Below the pieces are notes generated by a model. That model had not been told where the DNA came from, did no database searches, and saw only the letters and a list, made by a program, of their open reading frames with translations. A program made the position numbers and the translations under genes. Below, in pieces: positions 5,885 through 12,422 of a stretch of 12,687 nucleotides of DNA. Position 1 is the stretch's first letter. Every line of letters starts with the position of its first letter. Source of the DNA: JBIOJM01 sp044450785 (lineage in GTDB: Bacteria > Planctomycetota > Planctomycetia > Isosphaerales > Isosphaeraceae); NCBI GenBank assembly GCA_044450785.1, contig JBIOJM010000306.1:1-12687 (forward strand). The letters are read 5' to 3'.

Positions 5885-8257
5885 TCAGCGACCTCTTGAA
5901 GTAGACAACTCACGGGCATCAAGAGGCACTCGGCCAGAGTCTCCGAGGCCGCTCGAGGGACGGTAATCGTAGTCCTCCTCGAGGATCTGGACGATCTCCT
6001 CGGCGAACCGCGACCAGGTGAAGCCCGAGCGGATCTTCGCCTGCGCGCGACAACCCAGGGACTCTCGTCCCTCGGGATCGCCCAGGAGCTGGACCACGGC
6101 CCGCCCCATTGCCTCGATGTCGAGATAGGGGACGACGAGCCCGCAGCCTTCGAGCAGCTCGGGGGCGCCCCCGGCGTTCCGGAAGGCCACGACGGGTAGT
6201 CCGCTGGCCATGGCCTCCATGTTGACCAGGGGACATGGATCCTCGCGCGAGGTGAGGACGAAGACGTCGGCCGCCAGGAAGTAAGGTCCCGAGTTGTCAC
6301 GAGGTCCGAGGAATCGGATCCGGTCGCGAGAGCCTCCCGCGGCGATATCGTGCTGCAGCCAGCACTTCAATCCCGGGTCGTGGGTTTTTCCCAGCCAGAG
6401 GAACCAGGTGTCCGGAGTCGAGTGGTCCGCGAGGACCCTCCGCGCCAGTTGCGTGAACAGGTCGACCCCCTTGCGCAGCTCGATGGTCCCACAGCCGAGA
6501 ACGATGCGGGCAGCCGCGGGGAGCCCGAGCTCCTTCCGCACCCGCAGCCGCTGGTCGGGGCGGTGGCCGGTGTCGATCTCGAAGGGGAGGCCGTTGTAAA
6601 TGGTCTGAATCCGATCGCGTGGGATGCGGTAGTGCGAGGCCAGGGCGTCGCGGACGACATTGGCGGGTGTGACGATCCGTCGCGCCGAGCCGCAGATCGC
6701 CGCCACGGTCTGCCTGCCACCGCAAAACCCATCGATCGTCGCGGGCAGCTCGTGCACCCAGGCCAGGACAGGGACGCCGTGAGTCGCGCACGCCTCGTAG
6801 TATGGGCCGATGCACGCGGTGTTGCAGATCGCGACGCCGGACCTGGCATATTCGCGGAAGAGGCCGACGATCCGGTCAGGCGCCTTTTGGCGGCTGATCC
6901 CTTGATTCATCAGGACGTCGACGCTGAGAACGTGTGCGACCTTTTCGAACTCGCCTTCAAGCTCTCCCCCCCGGTCGAGGACGATCCAACATTCGAGATC
7001 GTTGATTTGAGCGAGCCGCTCAGCCAGTCGAAGCAAGCACAAAGGCGCTCCGCTGCGACTCGCCTCGTGCGAGACCAGCAGCACCTTGAAAGACCCTCCG
7101 CGGGCAGCCGGCCGCCGGGCCGCCCTTCGATCCCGCCAGGGGAGTTGCTGGAACTGGGTGAGGGAACCGGCCGGTACATCCTCGCGCGTTTCTTCGCCAC
7201 CCCGCTGTCGGTCGGGTAAGCCTCTGGAAGGGTGACGCGTTTGTTTGATGCGGTTCAGGGACTTCGCGACCGCGTCGGACATCCCCTCCGTCATGAGCGT
7301 CTTGACGAAACGCGCAACCGCCCACCGGCAAGCTCCCAGAAACCGACCACCATCGTGTGCCTTCCGACACAAGCCGCGGGCCTTCCGCACCAGTTTCCAA
7401 CCCAGGCTCCGACTGATCTCCTCGAGCTCGCGCGAAAGCTGGGAAACCCGCTCCGTCAGGATCGCGTTCTCATCGGAAACCGCTTGTTTCGTCGATCGGC
7501 CAGGGCCGGATGCGGCGCATCCGAGGACGGTCGTGGCGTTGAGGACCTCGAGGCATTGCCGGATGTGATCATCGATCAGCCCTTGTCCCAGCCGCGCGTA
7601 TGACTTCCTGACCTCGTCCACCTGAGACGTGGATCGTGAGCACGTCAACAATGCCTCCACGTCGGCGGGGAGTCGCTCTCCGATCCCCACGATCCCCAGG
7701 CCCTCGTCATGAAGGAATTCGAATGTCGGATATCGAACGCCGAGCTCACGGAACAGCCCGGGAAAGGCGTGATCATTTCGGTAGTGGTTGGTCCGGTCGA
7801 GGAGGATGACCCCACGGTCCGACATCTTGGGGGACCAGGATCGGAAGGCGTGCCTGGCGCCCTCCCGGGTGTGTCGCCCCGTCAGGTGCAGCACGTCGAT
7901 CGAGCCATCCTCGAAAAAAGGGAGTGACTCGTCGAGCGTCATCCTGATCACGTACGAGAAGTTATTGAACTGGAGACGCTCGCCTCTGGCAAGGTGGCGA
8001 AAGTCGTCGTTTTCGTCGAGGATTTCGTCGCGGGGTCTGACGGCGAAGCAACGCGAGCCGGTGCCTGCGGTCTGGACGGCCTGGCAGAGGGCCAGGTAAG
8101 AGTTGGCGGGCCCGTTCCCGAGCTCGACAATGAGTCGCGGCCTGGCGGCATCGATCACCCAGAAAGCGAACGGGATATGCCCGAGCCAGCGACTGGATCG
8201 AGCAAGGTGGCAGGGAGTCCAGAACGAGGCGTTCGACACAAAAAACGATTCATCCAT
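5885..8257 (-). CDS. Fusion protein A: degenerate methyltransferase fold + coiled coil + GT4 glycosyltransferase
   Basis: This 790-residue protein is a close paralogue of the next gene downstream and has the same order. Residues 1-200 are a Methyltransf_24-like fold (SFWTPCHL, IVELGNGPANSYLALCQAV at 43-61, DVLHLTGRHT at 121-130, SDRGVILLDRT at 146-156). Residues 258-290 are a short coiled coil ending in SLGWKLVRKAR, followed by a polar linker to about 385. Residues 390-765 are GT4, with SHEASRSGAPL, IYNGLPFE at 553-560, ELRKGVDLF at 593-601, and DPCPLVNME at 673-681 as the donor-binding acid-X7-E motif. VELG is kept, but the acid usually present in HIDG is Thr (T126). About 25 extra residues follow EEDYDY compared with the paralogue. 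The start at 8257 aligns exactly with the paralogue start (MDESFF versus MHESLF), with GGCGGAG about 11 bases ahead; the longer frame to 8410 is not conserved. It probably transfers a hexose to a surface glycan. Confidence 0.88.
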   Translation of the reverse strand: MDESFFVSNASFWTPCHLARSSRWLGHIPFAFWVIDAARPRLIVELGNGPANSYLALCQAVQTAGTGSRCFAVRPRDEILDENDDFRHLARGERLQFNNFSYVIRMTLDESLPFFEDGSIDVLHLTGRHTREGARHAFRSWSPKMSDRGVILLDRTNHYRNDHAFPGLFRELGVRYPTFEFLHDEGLGIVGIGERLPADVEALLTCSRSTSQVDEVRKSYARLGQGLIDDHIRQCLEVLNATTVLGCAASGPGRSTKQAVSDENAILTERVSQLSRELEEISRSLGWKLVRKARGLCRKAHDGGRFLGACRWAVARFVKTLMTEGMSDAVAKSLNRIKQTRHPSRGLPDRQRGGEETREDVPAGSLTQFQQLPWRDRRAARRPAARGGSFKVLLVSHEASRSGAPLCLLRLAERLAQINDLECWIVLDRGGELEGEFEKVAHVLSVDVLMNQGISRQKAPDRIVGLFREYARSGVAICNTACIGPYYEACATHGVPVLAWVHELPATIDGFCGGRQTVAAICGSARRIVTPANVVRDALASHYRIPRDRIQTIYNGLPFEIDTGHRPDQRLRVRKELGLPAAARIVLGCGTIELRKGVDLFTQLARRVLADHSTPDTWFLWLGKTHDPGLKCWLQHDIAAGGSRDRIRFLGPRDNSGPYFLAADVFVLTSREDPCPLVNMEAMASGLPVVAFRNAGGAPELLEGCGLVVPYLDIEAMGRAVVQLLGDPEGRESLGCRAQAKIRSGFTWSRFAEEIVQILEEDYDYRPSSGLGDSGRVPLDARELSTSRGR
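6399..6490. repeat. 92-bp tract identical to 4012-4103 (copy in fusion A)
   Basis: This is the partner of the identical tract in the downstream paralogue. The GT4 parts of the two genes align without indels (offset 2387 from at least 3575 to about 4700). A second shorter identical run of 36 bp lies at 5962-5997 / 3575-3610. Confidence 0.9.
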
Positions 8258-8458
8258 GATCGACGTCGCTCCGCCTTCATGAGTCCCAGGTCCTCTGGGC
8301 CTCGCTCTCTCAACACCGTCAAGGCTTGGTCCCAAAGGCATCGCTGACGAAGGACGCCTTGGCCACGTTCCCTCGACTCGAAGGAAATCGGAACCCCGTC
8401 GGCCGAGCATCGACGCACAAATGACGCGGCGTTGAATGAAGCGGCGTTTGCCATGTTC
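8258..8458. other. Gap between the methyltransferase and fusion A
   Basis: These 201 bases hold no convincing gene. A 5-bp hairpin (CCCAG at 8285-8289 with CTGGG at 8295-8299) is the only structure I see. On the minus strand a TTGACG hexamer occurs but has no good -10 partner, so an internal promoter for fusion A is possible but not shown. Confidence 0.5.
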
Positions 8459-9232
8459 TCAGGCCGCGGCCGTGTGTTTGCGGATAATAACAATGATGAA
8501 CTTATTCTGGGACGGGTCTCCCCAAAACGAGCCGTTGTCCCTGAACGCGCGAACGCTGGCGCTTGAGCCTAAGACCCTCGTCACGTTGGTCGACGAATGA
8601 CCGTTACTAATGATGAAATCACCGCCCTGGATCGTGAAATTCCACTGATGTAAACCCGTATAGTTCTCGTTTTGCCCTTCGTTCTCGTAATGCACCATCA
8701 GCAGACGGCAGGACGGCTTGACGACGGATACCGTCTGGCGAATGGCTTCGACCGGATCGATCGCGTGATCCAGACAGTTAAAGGCCGTAGCGAGATGGAA
8801 AGTATTGGTAGCAAACTTGCTGGTCAGCGACTCCGCGGCAACGGCAATAGTGCGAACGGGGGGCGTGAGCTTGTATTTCTCCAAAAGGCGATCGTAGTGC
8901 GGCGCCAGGGGGTCGGTGGCAATGATTTCCAGGCGCTTGGTGGGGTGGGTTTTTCCCAAGCTTGTCAGCGGCCCAGAACCTAAATCGAGAATCTTGAGAG
9001 GATTATCTGATAAGTGGTCCATCAAAGCGTTGAGCCAATCCCCCAAACCGGCGTTGGGATCGAGGCGACGCTGATAATCGGCGCGACTATCGGCCCATGC
9101 CATACCCTCCCCTTTGAGCCAGGAATCCCAACCGGAGACTTCCTGGTCTATTCCCGCCGCCCACTTCGACTTGGAGCGGCGATAGGACTTGGATAGGCTC
9201 CGGCAGGCGCGAAACACAGCATGAAGTTCCAT
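8459..9232 (-). CDS. Class I SAM-dependent methyltransferase, lower GC than its neighbours
   Basis: This is a 257-residue protein with motif I ILDLGSGP at 81-88, the strand-2 acid in ATDPLAP at 106-112, FHLATAFNCLDHAIDP at 145-160, and a post-motif region ending KFIIVIIRKH. The N-terminal 75 residues are helical and polar (KSYRRSKSKWAAGIDQEV), possibly a cap or partner-binding segment. The target is unknown; the neighbourhood suggests a glycan or sugar intermediate. The start at 9232 has a strong AGGAGG seven bases upstream. Base composition differs from its neighbours: a hand count of 8641-8700 gives 27 of 60 G+C, against 43 of 60 in 4081-4140 of fusion B. That points to separate acquisition. 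It has its own promoter, and a 201-base gap separates it from the tight four-gene block downstream. Confidence 0.87.
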   Translation of the reverse strand: MELHAVFRACRSLSKSYRRSKSKWAAGIDQEVSGWDSWLKGEGMAWADSRADYQRRLDPNAGLGDWLNALMDHLSDNPLKILDLGSGPLTSLGKTHPTKRLEIIATDPLAPHYDRLLEKYKLTPPVRTIAVAAESLTSKFATNTFHLATAFNCLDHAIDPVEAIRQTVSVVKPSCRLLMVHYENEGQNENYTGLHQWNFTIQGGDFIISNGHSSTNVTRVLGSSASVRAFRDNGSFWGDPSQNKFIIVIIRKHTAAA

Positions 9233-9276
9233 GGCTCGACCTCCTGAACAGGGCCAATGCGGACGTTAGAATCCAT

Positions 9277-9306
9277 CAAACGGGCGAAAAATGCGACCAA
9301 ACGGGC
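9277..9306. promoter_or_regulatory. Two direct repeats CAAACGGGC, possible operator
   Basis: CAAACGGGC occurs at 9277-9285 and again at 9298-9306, 21 bases start to start, which is two helical turns. They lie in the leader between the predicted promoter (9367-9394) and the methyltransferase start at 9232. Same-face spacing would suit a repressor or an RNA-level control element. No protein is identified. Confidence 0.35.
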
Positions 9307-9366
9307 ACTTTCAGTGAGATTGTGCTCGGACCGTTGAAGGTCTTTTTGCCCGCCACGTGGAGAGAG

Positions 9367-9394
9367 ATTATGTCGAACCTTAGGATCTTGACAA
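9367..9394 (-). promoter_or_regulatory. Sigma-70-like promoter for the 8459-9232 methyltransferase
   Basis: On the minus strand, TTGTCA (9389-9394) and CATAAT (9367-9372) are separated by 16 bases, each matching 5 of 6 consensus positions. Transcription would start near 9360 and leave a leader of about 128 bases. Confidence 0.5.
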
Positions 9395-9774
9395 TGCGAT
9401 TATTTTCGAGGCGATAACCCCCTCTCGCGTAACGAGCGCGAACTATTTGGCGAAGCCAGGCGCAACGAAACCACACCGTCGGCTTTGCCCATTTTCACCA
9501 GGGGGTCCCAGGTCCATCCGTGCGGATCGCATCTCGAAATGCATCCCAGTTCTGAATCCCGGGAAGCCCCGGCGGGTTTCCGGCATGGGAGGAGCGACCT
9601 TGCTCTGGGTATGCGGTGAAGTCGGTGCCAGAACCGCGCAGTCCGATTCCTGATCATCTCCACGACCTCAAGGTCGACGGATAATGCTCCCGCTCTGCCA
9701 ATCCTCATGCACACTCGGTCTCTCCATCCGGTCCTTCCGCGTGCCGTGGAGGTGAGACAACAAGGACCTGGGCC

Positions 9775-10803
9775 TCACGCGACTTGACTGGAAAACTCCT
9801 CCCGCGTCGGGAACCGGTAGCCCGAGGCGAGGTCGCCGATGAAGATGTTCCGGCTGCCGTGGCGGGCGATCCGGAACGGCAGCTCGCGCGGCCGCCCCAG
9901 GGCCTCGCGGATCGCCCGGTGCCGCCAGGGCGGGGCGACCAAGAGCAAGAACCCACCACCGCCGGCCCCCAGAAGCTTGCCACCGGCGGCGCCGGCCCGC
10001 CGCGCCGCCTCGTACCACTCGTTGACACGGTCGTTGCTGATCCCGCACCCGAGCGAACGCTTCAGCTCCCACCCCTCGTGCAACAAGGCCGCGAATCGGT
10101 CGAGGTCCCCCTCGCCGGCCAGGGCGTGCCGCATCTCGTCGGCCAGGTCGCGCATCGAACGGAGCACGTCCATGCGGTCCACGGTGGTGCTCGACTGCCG
10201 CTCCAGGATCCGGTTGGCGTCCCGCGTCTGACCGGTGTAGACCAGCAGGACATGCCGCTCCAGCTCCGCCAAGGTCTCGGCCCTGCAAGGAACCGGCTCG
10301 ACGTCGACGCTTTCGTCCGGGTTGAAACGAATGTAGTTCAGCCCCCCGAAGGCTGCCGCGTACTGGTCTTGGCGGCCGATCGGCTTGCCCAGCACGTCGA
10401 TCTCGATCCGGCAGGCTTGCTCGGCGAGGAACCGAGGGCTGACCACCCGGTGCCGGTAGCCGTACAACGCCGCGAGCAGGCCGACCGTCAAACTGCTGCT
10501 GGAACCCATGCCGGTCCCCGCGGGGACATCGCCGATGGTGGTGATCTCGAGTGGCTCGTCGATCTCCACCCGTCGCATCGTTTCGCGGACTAGCTCGTGC
10601 TGGACCTCGTCGAGAGTGCTGGCGATCTCGGTGCGAGAGTAGCTGACGCGGATCGTCGGCTCGAACCGCCGGTGGATCGTCACGTAGATGTGCTGGTCGA
10701 TCGTTGTGCTCAAAACAGCCCCGTACTCCCGCCGGTAGAAGGCCGGCAGGTCAGTCCCGCCGCCGGCGAAGCTGGCGCGGTAAGGGGTCTGGGAGATGAT
10801 CAC
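9775..10803 (-). CDS. hddA: GHMP-family sugar kinase, D-glycero-alpha-D-manno-heptose 7-phosphate kinase type
   Basis: This 342-residue protein belongs to the GHMP kinase superfamily. The N-terminus IISQTPYRASFAGGGTDLP (residues 2-20) is typical of HddA and related fucokinase-like enzymes. The ATP-loop motif VPAGTGMGSSSSLTVGLLA is at 93-111, GRQDQYAAAFGG at 143-154, and the C-terminal motif KLLGAGGGGF at 276-285. HddA phosphorylates C1 of heptose 7-phosphate on the way to GDP-heptose for surface glycans; related kinases act on other sugars, so the substrate is not certain. I choose the GTG at 10803 because it begins exactly where family members start (MIIS-TP-R), has AGAGG ten bases ahead, and lies about 75 bases after the predicted transcription start. 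An upstream TTG at 10884 would overlap the promoter. No gmhA- or hddC-like neighbour is in the window. Confidence 0.85.
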   Translation of the reverse strand: MIISQTPYRASFAGGGTDLPAFYRREYGAVLSTTIDQHIYVTIHRRFEPTIRVSYSRTEIASTLDEVQHELVRETMRRVEIDEPLEITTIGDVPAGTGMGSSSSLTVGLLAALYGYRHRVVSPRFLAEQACRIEIDVLGKPIGRQDQYAAAFGGLNYIRFNPDESVDVEPVPCRAETLAELERHVLLVYTGQTRDANRILERQSSTTVDRMDVLRSMRDLADEMRHALAGEGDLDRFAALLHEGWELKRSLGCGISNDRVNEWYEAARRAGAAGGKLLGAGGGGFLLLVAPPWRHRAIREALGRPRELPFRIARHGSRNIFIGDLASGYRFPTREEFSSQVA

Positions 10804-10885
10804 GGCAAGATCGCCTCTGGGGGACCGGACGCCTCGGAGCGCGCCGCTCGACGCCGACCGGCCGTCTCCCGAGGTCGCGGCCAAC

Positions 10886-10914
10886 CATATCGAGTATTAT
10901 TGCGGTCTTGTCAA
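10886..10914 (-). promoter_or_regulatory. Promoter of the sugar kinase gene
   Basis: The minus strand has a perfect TTGACA (10909-10914), a 17-base spacer and GATATG (10886-10891). The -10 matches only 3 of 6 positions, but the -35 and spacing are ideal. Predicted transcription start near 10879 supports the GTG start at 10803. Confidence 0.5.
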
Positions 10915-10944
10915 GACAAACCGGCGCCTGGCCGCGTGAAGGAA

Positions 10945-11210
10945 AGGATCGAAAGGACATGCATAGCGTGTCAGGCTCGAACCATCCACGCCGAGTGGAT
11001 TCGGTCTCCACGGGGTGGCGGATGGGCACCTGGTTGCACAGCCCCGAGTGCCAGGCAAAGGAGGTCGTCGGAATGGTGACGGTGGTTCGCCTCAAGGGCG
11101 AGTCCAGCCGGGCTCGCCAGGCAACCGGAGCGGGCCGCGGCTGCTCTCGTCGAGCTCAAGAGCGAACGATCGGCAAACAGCGCCGACGTCGTGCGGGCGG
11201 GAAACCGGAC
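10945..11210. repeat. Long direct repeat, copy 1 (about 266 bp)
   Basis: Copy 1 of a repeat found again at 12423-12687. By eye about 12 differences occur over 266 bases, one of them a single-base indel, giving roughly 95% identity. It contains a strong AAAGGAGG followed 8 bases later by ATG (11073), several short inverted repeats such as GGCGAG/CTCGCC, and no convincing protein. The left boundary is sharp at AGGATCGAAAGG. The right boundary cannot be fixed because copy 2 runs off the window. Confidence 0.85.
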
Positions 11211-11269
11211 GGGGTTGACCGGTCGCTCGATGCGATCCGCGGTTCAAGATCGCGTCACGGAACCGCGTG

Positions 11270-11500
11270 TCAAGCGAGGTTGACCAGATGTCGCACGTTC
11301 AGTCGCTCGGCCATTTCCCGTAACTTCTCTCGGCTGGCGGCGAAGAAGCGACCAAACAATCGGCCCTTGCTCAGTTTCTCCATCCGGGCCTGCCAGTTCT
11401 CGGCACGGCTGCCGAGCCGATCAAAGATCCCGGCCACGTTTGCCGAGATCGCGGCCTTTCCTTCGCGAAACAGACGCCCAGTGTAGTCAACTAAGTTCTT
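11270..11500 (-). pseudogene. C-terminal remnant of an unidentified, perhaps transposase, protein
   Basis: The last roughly 76 residues of a minus-strand frame ending at 11270 look like real protein: charged amphipathic helices containing KNLVDYTGRLFREGKAAI, then GRLFGRFFAASREKLREMAE, ending HLVNLA and TGA. The composition is balanced, unlike the Arg/Ser-rich frame opposite. Upstream of about 11500 the frame loses protein-like character and then runs antisense through the 11698-12036 gene, so no intact gene exists. I suspect a transposase C-terminus from its style and its position beside a dispersed repeat, but I do not recognise the family firmly. Confidence 0.4.
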
Positions 11501-11540
11501 CTGTCGGTAGAGCCTTGATCGGACTCTGTCCGTTCTGGTA

Positions 11541-11602
11541 ACACACGGAATCCATCGAAGCAAGCTCCGAAACAGGGAGACTTGCAGCGGATGACCGTGT
11601 GT
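11541..11602. promoter_or_regulatory. 8-bp inverted repeat at the toxin-antitoxin promoter
   Basis: ACACACGG (11541-11548) and CCGTGTGT (11595-11602) are exact inverted copies, 46 bases apart, enclosing the candidate -35 and abutting the -10. Toxin-antitoxin operons commonly repress themselves through such palindromes, so this is a candidate operator. Confidence 0.35.
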
Positions 11603-11609
11603 GTACAAT
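11582..11609 (+). promoter_or_regulatory. Candidate promoter of the toxin-antitoxin-like pair
   Basis: TTGCAG (11582-11587), a 16-base spacer and TACAAT (11604-11609; 5 of 6 consensus) lie upstream of the first gene. The predicted leader is about 82 bases. Confidence 0.4.
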
Positions 11610-11697
11610 TTCACAGGAACGTCACAATCTTTGGAATTAAGGGTGCCGGGCCGGTTGCAGGAAGCCGCCACAATGGGCCTGAGCAAGGAGACGTGAC

Positions 11698-12036
11698 ATG
11701 GCGACCATGTCAGAAGCGCTGACTGAGGAAGCGAACACGTTGCTCGAGCAACTGACGAAGGAACAGCGGGATATCCTATTGTCCCGACTGGTGACCGAAA
11801 AACTTGATGAGGAATCCGCGCTCGCGTCGATTCCCATCTATCGTCCCGACGGTTCCCTGCTCGGACATATCCGGCGGCTGACGCCTCCATCCGCCGACGA
11901 GCAGGCGGAAATGAGCGATCGCGCGAGGCGCGTGGATCCACGAGCTGGCAAATCTTCACGCGATCTTCTGGACCTGATGAAGGCGGGGGGACGAAGAGCG
12001 CGTCAGGAAGTTCATTCACTGATTGCGACGCCGTAA
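11698..12036 (+). CDS. Antitoxin-like small protein paired with a RelE/ParE-type toxin
   Basis: This 112-residue protein is acidic at its N-terminus: an EALTEEANTLLEQLTKEQRDILL helix spans about residues 6-28. A short beta-like PIYRPDGSLLGHIRRLTPP segment follows at 46-64, and then a basic C-terminal helical tail. I recognise no named family. The call rests on size, the tight pairing with the next gene (its TAA overlaps the partner's ATG as TAATG) and that partner's toxin-like fold. If right, it would bind the toxin and probably repress its own promoter; no clear helix-turn-helix or AbrB motif is visible. AAGGAG lies seven bases before the ATG at 11698, so that start is well supported; an ATG three codons later is a weaker alternative. 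Base composition is lower in GC than the glycosylation genes, which fits an accessory cassette. Confidence 0.72.
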   Translation: MATMSEALTEEANTLLEQLTKEQRDILLSRLVTEKLDEESALASIPIYRPDGSLLGHIRRLTPPSADEQAEMSDRARRVDPRAGKSSRDLLDLMKAGGRRARQEVHSLIATP

Positions 12037-12314
12037 TGCCCATTAGTACAGTAGAATACGATGGGGACGGAAACGCCCGCGACGACTTGGCGCGGCTGTG
12101 GTCTGATGCCGAGCAAGGCGACCGACAGCGCATCACCGACGCCGCCTTCGAGGTAGAGGATTACCTGAAGGCAAATCCGTACAAGGGAACTGTGATCACC
12201 AACGGCGTTCTTTGGCCAGTGCGTTACGTGGACTGGGACATCCTACGGATTTTCTACCAGGTTTTCGAATCCGAGGATAAGATCATTATCATCGGATTCA
12301 AGTTGTCTCCGTAG
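12036..12314 (+). CDS. RelE/ParE-superfamily toxin-like protein
   Basis: This 92-residue protein fits the small RelE/ParE fold. An N-terminal strand is followed by helix ARDDLARLWSDAEQGDRQRI (about 14-33), a second helix DAAFEVEDYLKANP, then the antiparallel strands VLWPVRYVDWDILRIFYQVF (about 58-77) and KIIIIGFKL at the end. The position of R63 and the LRIFYQV strand recall known members that cleave mRNA or poison gyrase, but which activity applies cannot be told. It starts by overlapping the upstream stop (TAATG). No good ribosome site precedes it, so translation probably depends on the antitoxin gene. That arrangement keeps antitoxin in excess. Confidence 0.78.
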   Translation: MPISTVEYDGDGNARDDLARLWSDAEQGDRQRITDAAFEVEDYLKANPYKGTVITNGVLWPVRYVDWDILRIFYQVFESEDKIIIIGFKLSP

Positions 12315-12323
12315 TCCTGAAAG

Positions 12324-12366
12324 TCCCAGGAATGGCGTCAGCGCGTGAGATTCCGCTCTTCTGGGA
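12324..12366 (+). terminator. Possible hairpin after the toxin gene
   Basis: TCCCAG (12324-12329) pairs with CTGGGA (12361-12366), with an inner GAAT/ATTC stem (12330-12333 / 12350-12353). It begins ten bases after the stop. No T-run follows, so termination is uncertain. Confidence 0.25.
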
Positions 12367-12422
12367 TGCGTTGAGCGTACCCCGGCAACTTTGTTCAGGT
12401 CATTGCCTTCGCCTTGGAAGTC

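Larger units (their letters stand above)
9233..9774. other. Intergenic region upstream of the low-GC methyltransferase
   Basis: These 542 bases hold no gene I can support. The left, AT-richer part (9260-9420) carries a minus-strand promoter and two direct repeats. The right part (9430-9774) is GC-rich with short Arg/Ser/Gly-rich frames on both strands that look like chance. Confidence 0.55.

Noticed and set aside
9400..9714. Minus-strand 104-residue frame
   Set aside because: No recognisable domain, no ribosome site, chance-like composition.
10908..11486. Plus-strand 192-residue gene across repeat copy 1
   Set aside because: Arg/Ser-rich; substitutions between the repeat copies are all non-synonymous and copy 2 has a stop.
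11270..12136. Full 288-residue minus-strand gene
   Set aside because: Its N-terminal half is antisense to the well-supported 11698-12036 gene; only the C-terminal part looks like protein.
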